From a virus: a stretch of 64,000 bases of DNA. Both the position numbers and the translations under genes were made by a program. Location of the stretch: positions 62,001 to 126,000 of IMG/VR virus record IMGVR_UViG_3300037247_001890; one strand, written 5' to 3'. Below, piece by piece: positions 51,712-61,574 of the stretch. Positions within the stretch are counted from its first letter, which is position 1. Each line of letters starts with the position of its first letter. The notes under the pieces were generated by a model. The model saw nothing but the letters and a program-made list of their open reading frames with translations, was not told where the DNA came from and did not search any database.

Positions 51712-52128
51712 CTATATCCTTAAAAGATAAGTTTCATTACTTGCCGTCTGAACAAATATTTCTATTTCCCAGTCATTGCCACCAATTTTGTTTACTGATT
51801 GTAACATTAAGTCTATTAACCTTTCTGAATCATCCAAATCTTTATCTAATTGATCTGTAATTATTAAATCTTCTGCTTGACTCACAGCCATGCTTACATA
51901 TGAAGACATCTCCTGCTCATGTTGTGGACCATACGAAAGAAAAACTTGTAAATTACTTCCATAATTTGGATTGTATAAATCACTGCCAAGGACTGTAAAA
52001 AGTATTTTTGATATCTTTTGTAATAAAGTTTCTATTCCTCTTACTATCCCGGAATTTTTCGACCCGAAACCTCTATAGGTTCTGTCATCAAGATCATTGA
52101 CGTACAAAAGTTTTATATCTTTTTTCAT
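51712..52128 (-). CDS. GPW/gp25-like baseplate wedge protein
   Basis: The 138-residue length and the segment KISKILFTVLGSDLYNPNYGSNLQVFLSYG (about residues 37-66, quoted in parts: ILFTVLGSD, NPNYGSNL) match the gp25-like family. That family keeps the I-x-T-x-x-G-x-x-P-x-x-G-S pattern; here the usual arginine/proline positions are partly changed. It connects the inner baseplate to the first sheath ring in contractile tails. The neighbours (J-type downstream, a 584-residue protein one base upstream) support this. Confidence 0.82.
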   Translation of the reverse strand: MKKDIKLLYVNDLDDRTYRGFGSKNSGIVRGIETLLQKISKILFTVLGSDLYNPNYGSNLQVFLSYGPQHEQEMSSYVSMAVSQAEDLIITDQLDKDLDDSERLIDLMLQSVNKIGGNDWEIEIFVQTASNETYLLRI

Positions 52129-53883
52129 TTATGCGCCCAACACGTCTATACCAAAATTATCTTTGATTGCTTTTTTTGGATCTTCTATCACAGCCATTTT
52201 TTTAATTAATGCTTTTGTATAATTTATTTTTCTCTGATTTTGGCTTAGATCCATTTCGGATCTACTTTCTGCTAATTCACCTATTGCCACTTTTCCTGCA
52301 CATCTATCATCAGTTCTTTTTGGCCAGAGAATATCTTTGAGTCCTGTAAAATCTAATCCAATCAAAGCATTCAATGCTGGTGTATTTCCTACTTGCTCAA
52401 GTAAATTGATGACGTTTCCAATATTATTATTATAAATTTTTAAGGCTTCCGAAACAAGAGCATTGTCCCAAACATCAAATTGGTTGCAAATGTCTATTAA
52501 ATATTGATCATTTCGTAAAGCTACATTTATTCTTCTTCTGATGTTCCCTATCTTTATTAGGGCTTGTCTAGATCCGCCTTCAGAAAAGAAACCAAAAATA
52601 ATTGCTTCATAACTTTCCAATATAAGATCTGGAACTGTTTCAGCAGGGTGTTCTCCCGAATCGGGATATTGCCTTGCTTCGGTGACTAGTATTTCTAATC
52701 CTACAAAGTCACTTAAAATATCATCATATTCAGTAACAATCTCTTTTTTTACAAGCAACTTTGTATATAAAGCGCGTAGTTGTATTAAATACATTGCATT
52801 TTTTGCCGCTAATTTAACTTCAGACGGAACAGTTATATAAGCATCGGTTTCCATCTGTTCTTGTATTGTGCTTATTTCATTCAAAGAATCTTCAAGATCT
52901 GTAGATAAAATACCTGCAAATTTTTTCATGCCTTCCCAGGTAGTGTCAAGATCCCTAATTTCTTCAAGACTTTTTCTTATAAGTCTATTTACCGGAATTA
53001 GTTCTTTACCTTTAAATATCCTGTTAATTTCTTTTCTTGCAAAATCTTGCAACCAAGTGGCACTAATTCCTTCATTTGGTTTTTCTGTAATAAAACGCAA
53101 GGACATTAAAGTATATATAGAAACCCACTCAGGAAAAATATCATCCAATATTTTTTTGTCTGCTGGTATTAAACTTAATACATCCAACGAAGTTTCGGCA
53201 AATTTTATCAAATCATCTTCTACCTTATCCCACCATTTTTTCCAGTAAACAAATAAATCAGGACGATTTATGTCTACATATCTGGTCTCTAAAACATCTC
53301 CTGCAGATTTAACATCTTCAGTAGATGCTCTATATGATGTAGAAGAAAAACTTTGAAAAGTTTTAAACATTTTATAAGCTCTTTTCATCTTTGCCTTAGC
53401 TCCTTTCATATATCTTTCTGATGCTCTCAGTTTTCTTAACTCAAAGTTTGCCACTTCATAGTAATCCCATGCGCGTATAAAGATAGTCATGTCTGCAAGT
53501 TTATCATATAATGTGTTTAAAACATTTATTCTGCTTTGTAAATCAGTTTTTAAATTTTGTACCAAAAGATAAGTAACTGCCAATTTCATTTGTGGTGCAC
53601 TGGTCAAAGTTATAGAGATATAATCTTGTGCCCTTTCTATAACTTCTGATACTATATCATTTTCCAATAGACCTTCTACCAAACCAGTACTAAAGAGAGT
53701 AGTAGCAGCACCTAAAATTTGAGAAATACCAGCAGTAATAAGAGGGTTTCCCCAAATTCTACTGTTTTTCAATGTATTGCTGAATTCACCAAGTTCTCGT
53801 TCAAGATCTTTTTCCAACTTACTTATGAGATCTGTAGGATCACAAGGAACATCAACATTTATTTCTGGTAAATATACCGGCAT
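52129..53883 (-). CDS. Large helical baseplate-region protein (584 aa)
   Basis: The protein is almost entirely helical, with a hydrophobic glycine-rich patch near residues 46-72 (NPLITAGISQILGAATTLFS). Long charged helices follow. No family is recognised. It lies between the sigma-like gene, whose stop overlaps its start at 53883, and the gp25-like gene. It could be a baseplate scaffold, a tail-tip protein delivered with DNA, or a central hub accessory. Confidence 0.6.
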   Translation of the reverse strand: MPVYLPEINVDVPCDPTDLISKLEKDLERELGEFSNTLKNSRIWGNPLITAGISQILGAATTLFSTGLVEGLLENDIVSEVIERAQDYISITLTSAPQMKLAVTYLLVQNLKTDLQSRINVLNTLYDKLADMTIFIRAWDYYEVANFELRKLRASERYMKGAKAKMKRAYKMFKTFQSFSSTSYRASTEDVKSAGDVLETRYVDINRPDLFVYWKKWWDKVEDDLIKFAETSLDVLSLIPADKKILDDIFPEWVSIYTLMSLRFITEKPNEGISATWLQDFARKEINRIFKGKELIPVNRLIRKSLEEIRDLDTTWEGMKKFAGILSTDLEDSLNEISTIQEQMETDAYITVPSEVKLAAKNAMYLIQLRALYTKLLVKKEIVTEYDDILSDFVGLEILVTEARQYPDSGEHPAETVPDLILESYEAIIFGFFSEGGSRQALIKIGNIRRRINVALRNDQYLIDICNQFDVWDNALVSEALKIYNNNIGNVINLLEQVGNTPALNALIGLDFTGLKDILWPKRTDDRCAGKVAIGELAESRSEMDLSQNQRKINYTKALIKKMAVIEDPKKAIKDNFGIDVLGA

Positions 53884-54605
53884 TATATAATACCCATTCT
53901 TTTAGCTTTATTTACTTTTTCTGCAAATTTTATTCTTTTCCTGCGTACATAAACTTCCGGTTTTCCTATACGTAATGCTATATCTTTTACATCCAATTTA
54001 GGTTTTCCACCCCAACCAAAAGAATATTCAAAGATTAATTTTTCTTCTTGATCCGCTTCATAATAAGCAAAGAAAAGTATTTCTGATGTGGTATCCGTAC
54101 TGAACATTATGTTTTCAAAGAATGCTTCTTCTTCGCCACCAGTAGTTATTGCTAAATCTTTTCTCAATTCATTTTCCATACGCTCAACTTCTCTTGGAGC
54201 CCATGTCAAAGAGTCTGCTAACTCTACTGTATTAGGTTCCCTACCTAAATCTTCCATTAAATTCTGTTTTATTTTTTGAAATTTTCCAACAGCCAATGCA
54301 CGATTTTCTGGTATTTTTCCTATGTTAACATAATTCAAAACATACCTTTGCAGATGTTTCTGATGATTTGTCACATGTGTCCCAAGTTGTGCTTTGGAGG
54401 GATCATATGTTTTGAAAGCTTCTAAAGCCAGTTTACGAGCCTCTGCTTCCAAAGCAGACCGAGGAATGCTTGGATGTTGATAACGGTTGATTTGACTCTG
54501 TAATAAAGGGTCTAAACTTTTTATAAGTTTATTTTGTGCTACTTTGCTTCCTAATTTCCAGTCTCCCCAAAGCTTTAGTTCCTCTTCTTTTGAATACGTT
54601 TTCAT
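53883..54605 (-). CDS. Sigma-70-like RNA polymerase factor
   Basis: This is a predicted promoter-specificity factor. A sigma region 2-like part spans about residues 22-92: NKLIKSLDPLLQSQINRY, then an AFKTYDPSKAQLGTHV segment that mirrors the FDP-x-x-G-x-F-x-T-Y of bacterial sigmas. A region 3-like GREPNTVELADSL follows (121-133). A region 4-like helix-turn-helix lies at about 205-228 (DVKDIALRIGKPEVYVRRKR). It is cotranscribed with tail genes, and its stop overlaps the next start. It is a natural partner for the fused phage polymerase, or for the host core; which one is unknown. Confidence 0.78.
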   Translation of the reverse strand: MKTYSKEEELKLWGDWKLGSKVAQNKLIKSLDPLLQSQINRYQHPSIPRSALEAEARKLALEAFKTYDPSKAQLGTHVTNHQKHLQRYVLNYVNIGKIPENRALAVGKFQKIKQNLMEDLGREPNTVELADSLTWAPREVERMENELRKDLAITTGGEEEAFFENIMFSTDTTSEILFFAYYEADQEEKLIFEYSFGWGGKPKLDVKDIALRIGKPEVYVRRKRIKFAEKVNKAKRMGII

Positions 54606-54633
54606 ATGTTTTAAATATAAATAAAATTAACAG

Positions 54634-55563
54634 TTATATCAAGCGTGTACTTGTTGGAAATGCTATTGCTGATTGTACTAATTGTAAAACATTTAAATAA
54701 GTAGTTTCTGTATCAGCATATTTTTTGCTTATTTTTGTTTCCAGATCTGCTAAATCATCCTTGCTTAGACCTGAAACAACTCCTTTTTCATACTGATCAT
54801 GTAGTATTTTCAAAGAATTTTCCTGATCTTGAAGAGATTTCATTCCTATATCAAACAATTCTCTTTGTTTTTTGGTCATAAATAATTTAATATTAAGAAA
54901 GGTATTACTTACACCTTCGAGTTTGTGTTTTTTAACAATCATATTAAAAGAAAAGGCGGCTGTAAAAGGTTGACGAGAATCTGTTTGAATTGACAAATTC
55001 ACCGGATAACCATATATAATGGTCTTTTTGAAAGCTATTGCAGCTATCTTATTATTTTCTATTAGCTTCGTACCTCTGATTTCAGTTTCCCATAATTGCC
55101 TAAATTCATTTGCCCAACTGGTTTTATCATCAGGCTCAACTCCTGGACGAGTCTCATCTTTGTGCTCGGAATCAATTAAAAAACCTGAAAAACTGTATAT
55201 AGGAGTTTTTTTGTCGAAAAAAAATAGGGCAGGATCCCCAAAAGTCTCAAATATTTGAAACTTCTCTCTTCGATCTTCCTGAACACTGGTCAATATAAAG
55301 TTAGTAAAAGATTGAGGTATAGCTTTTTCTGTATTACCTTCCGTAATGTTAGGTAATATGAAAATAGTCGCCGGCAATTCATTGTCAAAATCAAAACTGT
55401 GAATTCTATTCCTCTGCAATTTATTGAGTGACACCATACCCAAAAATTCCTGCATTCTTGATGTATGGCTTTCATAGGAAGTGATATCAGTCCCTATTGG
55501 AATATTCGGATTTTTCTCTAAGTCTGCCAGTTCTTCTGGATTTAATTCATTCCCGTTTGGCAT
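54634..55563 (-). CDS. Tail/baseplate hub-associated protein (309 aa)
   Basis: The protein has a disordered acidic N-terminus. It then shows a compact domain with FQIFETFGDPALFFFDKK, YSFSGFLID, ELWETEIRGTKL-like segments and KKTIIYGYPVNLSI. This style is typical of proteins that lie beside the tail hub in large myoviruses. The C-terminus (about 230-300) is helical. It is spaced one base from the hub gene. The exact homologue is not certain. Confidence 0.6.
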   Translation of the reverse strand: MPNGNELNPEELADLEKNPNIPIGTDITSYESHTSRMQEFLGMVSLNKLQRNRIHSFDFDNELPATIFILPNITEGNTEKAIPQSFTNFILTSVQEDRREKFQIFETFGDPALFFFDKKTPIYSFSGFLIDSEHKDETRPGVEPDDKTSWANEFRQLWETEIRGTKLIENNKIAAIAFKKTIIYGYPVNLSIQTDSRQPFTAAFSFNMIVKKHKLEGVSNTFLNIKLFMTKKQRELFDIGMKSLQDQENSLKILHDQYEKGVVSGLSKDDLADLETKISKKYADTETTYLNVLQLVQSAIAFPTSTRLI

Positions 55564-55564
55564 A

Positions 55565-57601
55565 TTATTTAGCCTCTAATACTTTCTGTCTTCTTTCTTT
55601 GACAAATACTTTTGGGATATATGTTAGTTTTCTCTCGATATGGTTATACGTAATATCATCAGTGGTATAAGATTTGTAATCTTTATCTTCAAAATAATTA
55701 GGTTTATCTGAGTCAATTAAAAATTTCCAAAAATCTGTTTCCGTCATCAAATTTCGTCTAGTTTCTTTTTCAATGAATGGATGCTTTTCTTGATACATGT
55801 TATATTTCTTTTTTAAATTATAAATCGATTTAGCTATGATATTTACATTTGTTTTAGAAATATTGGTCTCATCCATTGGAAGATCTCCTGCATGAAAATC
55901 AACTGTGACCTTATCAGTTTTATCTCCCTGGCCTGTGGCTACAGCTTTAACTGCAGGTTTAAGCGTATGACCAATTTGATCTGCTCCATATGTTTCATCT
56001 ATCCAAAAAGGAGTTCCAGGCCATTCATCTACCATTTCATCAAATATGCCCTCTGCTCCCCATGGGTCTACATTTGTTGAGAAATCATATTCCTTATATG
56101 ATCTTGGTGCCATAAACTGTACTGTGGATGTTCCATTACCATTAGCATCTAAACTGGAATTTATGGACACAATTTTCCCAACCACAGAAGGTAGTTCTTT
56201 ATCAAGCACCAAGCCTGGAAATCCAACTAATCTATGTGGTGTATAAGTAGTAGTCACTGAAAAATTTCGCACTGAATATTTCCTTTTCAAGTATTGCCAC
56301 ATATTAACTGCTAAAATATATTGACCCAGCTCATGTGTACGAAACTTATTAAAAAATGCTTTATAAGCCTCATCTGGATTAGTTATATTTCCATTATCAT
56401 TTTTATTAATATATGTACTCCAAAAACTAGTATAAGCTTTTTGTGCATCATTAAATGTATGCATATAAGGATTAATTCCTCGAAGTTTTTCTTCTGGCAT
56501 CATTCCTACAGCAGGAATTAAATTTTTTTCAAACTTTATTTCAAAGAAATCTTTTTGAGGTGCAATAAATTTGGCCTGCATAGTATAAGCAGATACTGAT
56601 TCCGAATGGGGAAGAGCTATTGGTGGAGTACTTGTTACTAATCTTGTAATCTCATTGCTATAATCATGTGAATAACTAGACTGCAAAATCTGATCCGGAA
56701 ATATAGTATTACAACGAAGAGGCATGAAAAACATCGTTTGAGGTACAAACATTATAGAGCGTGGATGATTATTCTCATCCTTAGTAGGGGCTGACGGTTC
56801 TAAATATTCATACTCTATTTTATTCAATAATGTGGCGACTATTTGAGAACCATCTACCGTATTATTTAATTGGTCCAAACTTCTTAATATAATCTCACTA
56901 ACGACTTCGCCTCTTAAAGTAGACAATGCTTTAGTATTATTAAATGCATACATTCTTTCATTTATCCTTAATATATCATGTATCATTCCGTAGTAAGGGT
57001 TAGAATCACTTAAATTATTAACCAATGCTTTAAAAGTTCTGTCTAAAGCCTTGTCTGGCTCATCTCCTAAATCATCTTTTGTAAATATTTGAACAGCTTG
57101 TTTAAGTCTTGCTGTAATATTAGTTCCCGGGAATGTAGATATTAGAAAATTTGCATGATCTTTTGCAGTAGGATCTTCATCATGAACTTGGTATTTCTTT
57201 GATTGTGTCGCTTCTGCACTAGCGCCTACAAGAAGAAAATGCCCTTTCATAAAAGAATCCATGGAAAAATCCACAATACCTTTATAAGTATTTTTCCAAT
57301 TATTTGTTAAACCAACAAACGTTAGTTGACACCCAGCACCAGTTTGACTACGTCCAAAATTAATGGTAGTAAGTTCACCTTCAAAAATTAAATAATAATC
57401 TTCTTCTTCTACTTGTGGTGGTTTCATTTTATAAAATACATGAGCTAAAGTTTTAGGCATCAATCTGCTGAATTCCGCTTTAGGTGGTATGTTTACCATT
57501 GCAATTGGCGCAGAACCTAAACTTTCCTGAATATTTATTGATATAAAATTAACAGGAACGCCTTCTAAATATAATTTTAACTCTATTGATTGGGTTTTCA
57601 T
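55565..57601 (-). CDS. Probable baseplate hub protein (678 aa)
   Basis: The gene position directly after the tape measure, together with the N-terminal beta-barrel style (IELKLYLEGVPVNFISINIQ, YLIFEGELTTINFGRSQTGA), fits the gp27/late-control-D class of hub proteins. Long helical insertions follow, then a second barrel (HRLVGFPGLVLDKELPSVVG). A C-terminal tail of about 130 charged residues may be an extra domain. No lysozyme motif is seen. Function inferred: central ring below the tail tube. Confidence 0.65.
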   Translation of the reverse strand: MKTQSIELKLYLEGVPVNFISINIQESLGSAPIAMVNIPPKAEFSRLMPKTLAHVFYKMKPPQVEEEDYYLIFEGELTTINFGRSQTGAGCQLTFVGLTNNWKNTYKGIVDFSMDSFMKGHFLLVGASAEATQSKKYQVHDEDPTAKDHANFLISTFPGTNITARLKQAVQIFTKDDLGDEPDKALDRTFKALVNNLSDSNPYYGMIHDILRINERMYAFNNTKALSTLRGEVVSEIILRSLDQLNNTVDGSQIVATLLNKIEYEYLEPSAPTKDENNHPRSIMFVPQTMFFMPLRCNTIFPDQILQSSYSHDYSNEITRLVTSTPPIALPHSESVSAYTMQAKFIAPQKDFFEIKFEKNLIPAVGMMPEEKLRGINPYMHTFNDAQKAYTSFWSTYINKNDNGNITNPDEAYKAFFNKFRTHELGQYILAVNMWQYLKRKYSVRNFSVTTTYTPHRLVGFPGLVLDKELPSVVGKIVSINSSLDANGNGTSTVQFMAPRSYKEYDFSTNVDPWGAEGIFDEMVDEWPGTPFWIDETYGADQIGHTLKPAVKAVATGQGDKTDKVTVDFHAGDLPMDETNISKTNVNIIAKSIYNLKKKYNMYQEKHPFIEKETRRNLMTETDFWKFLIDSDKPNYFEDKDYKSYTTDDITYNHIERKLTYIPKVFVKERRQKVLEAK

Positions 57602-57602
57602 T

Positions 57603-60600
57603 TTATCCTACTGATTCACCCTCTTCATTTACTTGAAGTACTCTCATATAGGAATTAGTACCAGCGTTTATAACACTTGTGATTGCTTCCGACATAAGTA
57701 CGATACTCTTGTCAGCGGCTACTCTCATAGATGCTTCGTCAAAAACAGTACCTCCCGCTTCATTTGTTCTTTCGAATCCTTTAAATCTAGTGTCCATACT
57801 TTTGGCAAAAAATTCCCCGTATTTTTGTCCTGCTTTTTGTCGGGCTAGCATTTCTTCTTTAGTAGTTTCTAATAGATAGGCTGTCACATCAGCAGGTCCT
57901 ACATCTGCCAGTTCTAGGTCTCCTTCATCTGCAATTTTTTGCCGCATTGTCTCATAATCTTCTCCTTCTTCTCTTTTCAAGCCCATACCTTGACCAATTA
58001 TTGCAGATATAGCTTCCTCAGGCATACCCATTATCGCCACTTCTAGTTGTTTTTGTCCCTCTTTTCCGTATACTTTTTTCCATGGTTTAGTCCATTCTAA
58101 AACCCTTCTCTTAACGAATACATCTCGAGTTTCTCCGGGTCTTTTCCTTTCTGTATATTCTCCCGCAGCCATATAAGCTAATCTTGCTAAATTAGCTTGA
58201 ACTCCTTCTCTGGTCACATCAGGACCAAGAGCTTGAGCAATTTCTGTTATAGCCCCACTTGCCTCAGATTCAAATCCAAGCCAGTCTAAAATGTTTTTAC
58301 CTGTACCTACAAGAGGAGCTAGTGGTCCTAAAAGAGTCTTTGTAATAAAACTTCCTGGATCAAACATTTCACCTATATCGAATGATTCTCTTCCCATATT
58401 TTCTAAATATTCTTCTACTCGTATCCTTCCTTCCTTAACATCTAATTCGCTAATTCCAACTTGTTCTAATATACGTTTTCTGTCCGCGCCTAAAGATCCT
58501 ATACCACCAGCGGCTAATCCACGTTGTCTCCTTTCTTCTTCAGTACGTGCAATAAATCTATATTTTCCTACTTTTAATTGTGAATCTCCCATGTCTTTAA
58601 TAATTTGTGCATCAACTTGTGCTAATTGTTCCTCATTCATAGTCATCAAAACATTATGTCGTTCGGCATAATCACCACTAAGTTGATATGCAAGTTCTAA
58701 TCCCGCTAATTTAGTAGTTCTCATAGCAAATGCTCCCTGGGTTATATCATATGTGAACCTTCCAAATGCTTCTCCACCAACTCTCATTCCTTGTTCAATT
58801 CCTGTATACAGTTTTTCAGCTCTTCCTGTAATTGGTTTCCATACTTCACTTTCAACCAATGCTCCGACTTCTCGCAGCCACTTACCGGCGGGAGTTTCTC
58901 CTTCTTCTGCCCGTTGGCGTAGTGCCTCTGCTGCTACAGCATTATTTTTATCGGCCATGCTAGTGAGATTATTTGCCCAGTAATCGCGAGTTGCAACTAA
59001 TCCCTTGGCCTCCTGCATACCAAGTCCTTGTGTAATATAAAAATCAAGCAAATCTTCACTACCAATTTTTTGCCCACCTACCATCTGTGCCCGTTGTAAC
59101 CACATTTTTGCTCTCTCTGCATTCAGTAACTCTGGGCCCATTGCATCTACGAAACGTCGTTGTCCCCCAACTAACCGAATAAGATCCATTGGAGTCCTGA
59201 TTGCGCCAGCAGTAGCAGCAAGTTGTTCACCTATTCCCATTCCAGCTACTCCTTCTACTCCCCCACCGCCAAGTTGTGCTGCCATTAATGCCCCATGACC
59301 AACAATACCAATAGGACTACCAGCATAATTCATCGCAGATCGCGCCATATTTAAACTAATATTCTCAGCTCCGCCAAACTGTCTCAAATCTTCATCAGAA
59401 ATAATTCCTGCTCCTGCCATATTCCTAACATCTTGTAGCAGTCTTCCAGCACCATAAGCAAAACCTTTCAATTCATATCCAGTGCCTTTTACCATTTCTG
59501 CAGATTTCATCATAAAACTTGCAGCCTCTGTACGGGTTAATCCGGCACGTTCAGATAGTACCCCCACCTCTGCAGAAAATGCTCTGTAATCTTCTACTCC
59601 GAGATCTCTCGACAATTGACCCATTAATGCTACCGCTTCTTTAGAACTAACGTGCAATGTATGCATCAATTCTCTATGGCCCTCAAAAAGCTGTTTGGTT
59701 TTTTCTTTGTAGTCTTGTGCAGTTCTTACATAATCAAATCCTCCAGCCTCAGTAAATGTGCCCAGCATTTCATCTATTTCTGAACGACCATAGCCTCTAG
59801 CAGCAATATCTGGTTGATCAGGAAGTTCTCTTAAATATTCTCCCAATCCTTCGGCATCTTCTCTATTAAATTGACCGCTCAAGAATCTCCAACTGGTACC
59901 GCGCACATATTTTTCTAAAGCTCTTTGATGTCGTAGTTCAGATGTAAATGGATATAAAGCTGCTTTGGCACCTAATGCTACAGCAGGTATGGCAGCTGCT
60001 GTCCACCCAATCGGGCCAGCTCCAAATGCTGCAGCCGCGGCAAAGCCAAGCGCGACTCCACCAGCCTCACCCCAACTAGGTTCCATGAAATCTTCCATAG
60101 CTTGATTTCTATAAGCCCTGGTATATTCTTTTTTGGACATTGGCATCGTGGGGGAATATCCTACACCCATTCCTCCTGTAATATCGCCTAGCCAATCATC
60201 CTGCTTTATTTGTTGCATGAGTTCGCCATATGCCATAGGTTGTGGAGCCCCACGCATGCCGCCGGTCATAAGACCAGCCATTTCTAAATCACGTGTAAAT
60301 TTAGAATACCCTAATCGGCCTGTTTCACGAATACTATTGAATATATTTTGAACATCACCAAAAGTACTTCGAGCCATCTGCACGCCTTCCCGGGCAGATG
60401 TCATGGCCGTAGTGAGGCTTTCAGGAACTCCAAAGCTTATTGGTGCAGCGCCTGTAAGATTTGTCAAAGCAGAACTTTGAAATAATTCTCTGAAAGGATA
60501 AATATCTGGTCCTGCCGCATTAAAAGCTTGCGCCCCAAATGCCACATCCATTGCGTTTTTTACTTCCGAAAGCTTTTGAGCCACTTCGGAAGTATCAAAC

Positions 60601-60632
60601 GTGACTTTATATTCTAAAGGCTCTGTTGCCAT
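57603..60632 (-). CDS. Tape measure protein (1009 aa)
   Basis: This long, mostly helical protein follows the tail assembly chaperone pair, the conserved position of tape measures. A hydrophobic Ala/Gly-rich stretch at about residues 190-225 (GGVALGFAAAAAFGAGPIGW) could insert into the host membrane during DNA delivery. The rest is coiled-coil-like with Met/Gln/Glu-rich helices and no hydrolase motif. The length predicts a tail of roughly 150 nm at the usual 1.5 angstrom per residue. Confidence 0.82.
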   Translation of the reverse strand: MATEPLEYKVTFDTSEVAQKLSEVKNAMDVAFGAQAFNAAGPDIYPFRELFQSSALTNLTGAAPISFGVPESLTTAMTSAREGVQMARSTFGDVQNIFNSIRETGRLGYSKFTRDLEMAGLMTGGMRGAPQPMAYGELMQQIKQDDWLGDITGGMGVGYSPTMPMSKKEYTRAYRNQAMEDFMEPSWGEAGGVALGFAAAAAFGAGPIGWTAAAIPAVALGAKAALYPFTSELRHQRALEKYVRGTSWRFLSGQFNREDAEGLGEYLRELPDQPDIAARGYGRSEIDEMLGTFTEAGGFDYVRTAQDYKEKTKQLFEGHRELMHTLHVSSKEAVALMGQLSRDLGVEDYRAFSAEVGVLSERAGLTRTEAASFMMKSAEMVKGTGYELKGFAYGAGRLLQDVRNMAGAGIISDEDLRQFGGAENISLNMARSAMNYAGSPIGIVGHGALMAAQLGGGGVEGVAGMGIGEQLAATAGAIRTPMDLIRLVGGQRRFVDAMGPELLNAERAKMWLQRAQMVGGQKIGSEDLLDFYITQGLGMQEAKGLVATRDYWANNLTSMADKNNAVAAEALRQRAEEGETPAGKWLREVGALVESEVWKPITGRAEKLYTGIEQGMRVGGEAFGRFTYDITQGAFAMRTTKLAGLELAYQLSGDYAERHNVLMTMNEEQLAQVDAQIIKDMGDSQLKVGKYRFIARTEEERRQRGLAAGGIGSLGADRKRILEQVGISELDVKEGRIRVEEYLENMGRESFDIGEMFDPGSFITKTLLGPLAPLVGTGKNILDWLGFESEASGAITEIAQALGPDVTREGVQANLARLAYMAAGEYTERKRPGETRDVFVKRRVLEWTKPWKKVYGKEGQKQLEVAIMGMPEEAISAIIGQGMGLKREEGEDYETMRQKIADEGDLELADVGPADVTAYLLETTKEEMLARQKAGQKYGEFFAKSMDTRFKGFERTNEAGGTVFDEASMRVAADKSIVLMSEAITSVINAGTNSYMRVLQVNEEGESVG

Positions 60633-61042
60633 TAATTAATTTTACCCCAGTTTTTTGTTGTAAGTGTTTTGGAGATGTTGTCTTTATATTTTCTTCCAAG
60701 CTGTAATTTTTTACCACCAAGTAAATCATCCATCGTCTTCCCACTCAAATCCTTTGCTTGTTTTTTGAACGAACGTTCAAATTTCTTTCTATCAGCGATT
60801 TTAGTAGGGTTGATGAGGTTTTGGTATTCACCTAAAAGGTTATTGTACTCATTTACCTGGCTTCTTTTATCTTCCGGATTTTCTGTGCTAGAGGCAAACA
60901 AGGCTTTTGAAATAAGAAAAGTTTCCATGGATCGAATTTTATTTGCCCTATCTTTCATAAAAATAAGAGCCATTTCCTTAGCACTTCCAATCTCTACCTC
61001 TCGCGGACTCCCGGGCGACGAGAGATTTATCCCATCCAACAT
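60632..61042 (-). CDS. Tail assembly chaperone, frameshift (GT-type) part
   Basis: The 136-residue helical protein has a C-terminal Lys-rich part and no good ribosome site before its ATG at 61042. Its frame is open upstream through the end of the preceding gene, to and beyond a slippery heptamer at 61078-61084. A -1 slip there would fuse it to the first chaperone, giving about 268 residues, as gpG-GT does in lambda. Independent initiation from the ATG is also possible. It ends by overlapping the tape measure start. Confidence 0.7.
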   Translation of the reverse strand: MLDGINLSSPGSPREVEIGSAKEMALIFMKDRANKIRSMETFLISKALFASSTENPEDKRSQVNEYNNLLGEYQNLINPTKIADRKKFERSFKKQAKDLSGKTMDDLLGGKKLQLGRKYKDNISKTLTTKNWGKIN

Positions 61043-61047
61043 TAATT

Positions 61048-61437
61048 CTAGTCGGAGTCTGCTGACTGGGTCTCCGGTAAATTTTCTAATTCTTCCGGAT
61101 TTACACTATCTTTACACTGTTTGTAAAAATCTTTCTGTGACTCAGCAATGAGATCTATAATAGTTGTATCCAGATTTTCTATAAATTCTAATTTTTCTTC
61201 TGGACTTTTGTCTTTAAATTTGTTATCTTGATATGATACCAAACCATAAGCGAGCATGCGTAGAGTAAAATTATGTACCACAAACACAGGAGTTCCTGTA
61301 ACATCCTGCATCCATTTTTCTATAATAAGTTGTTCTTTTCCACTAAGAGTCTTCAGAGTGAATTTAAGTTTACCTTTCAGCAAGTCAAGATCTTTCTGTG
61401 CCACTCCGTTTAAAATCAGTTGTTCTAATATTTCCAT
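61048..61437 (-). CDS. Tail assembly chaperone (G-type)
   Basis: The 129-residue protein begins with helices and the segment KLKFTLKTLSGKEQLIIEKW (about 23-42), typical of tail chaperones that coat the tape measure during assembly. It lies first in the minus-strand structural transcript, under a sigma70-like promoter. Near its 3' end, codons for E-N-L contain the slip site A AAT TTA, so a fraction of ribosomes may continue into the next gene. Confidence 0.75.
   Translation of the reverse strand: MEILEQLILNGVAQKDLDLLKGKLKFTLKTLSGKEQLIIEKWMQDVTGTPVFVVHNFTLRMLAYGLVSYQDNKFKDKSPEEKLEFIENLDTTIIDLIAESQKDFYKQCKDSVNPEELENLPETQSADSD
61078..61084 (-). promoter_or_regulatory. -1 programmed ribosomal frameshift site, A AAT TTA
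   Basis: Read on the minus strand, the heptamer A-AAT-TTA fits the X-XXY-YYZ rule in the zero frame (GAA AAT TTA). After a -1 slip the frame reads ACC GGA GAC and so on without a stop into the 60632-61042 gene. CGGAG and CTCCG just downstream (61053-61077) could pair as a stimulator. Confidence 0.72.
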
Positions 61438-61462
61438 AATATTCTATTGGTTTTATGTTTAC

Positions 61463-61490
61463 GTTATAACTAAATATACAAATATATCAA
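61463..61490 (-). promoter_or_regulatory. Sigma70-like promoter for the structural block
   Basis: On the minus strand, TTGATA (61485-61490), a 16-base spacer and TATAAC (61463-61468) lie about 25 bases before the chaperone ATG at 61437. The region between the divergent genes (61438-61574) is AT-rich, so chance similarity is possible. Confidence 0.4.
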
Positions 61491-61574
61491 ACACATGTCA
61501 AGATATCACTCTTATTATGGAATAAGAATTCAGGATTATAGATATATCCCCAACATTTTATATAAGGAATAAAA

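Noticed and set aside
52868-53248. Plus-strand frame of 126 codons in the baseplate region
   Set aside because: It is antisense to the 584-residue helical protein gene and lacks a ribosome site and any recognisable motif.
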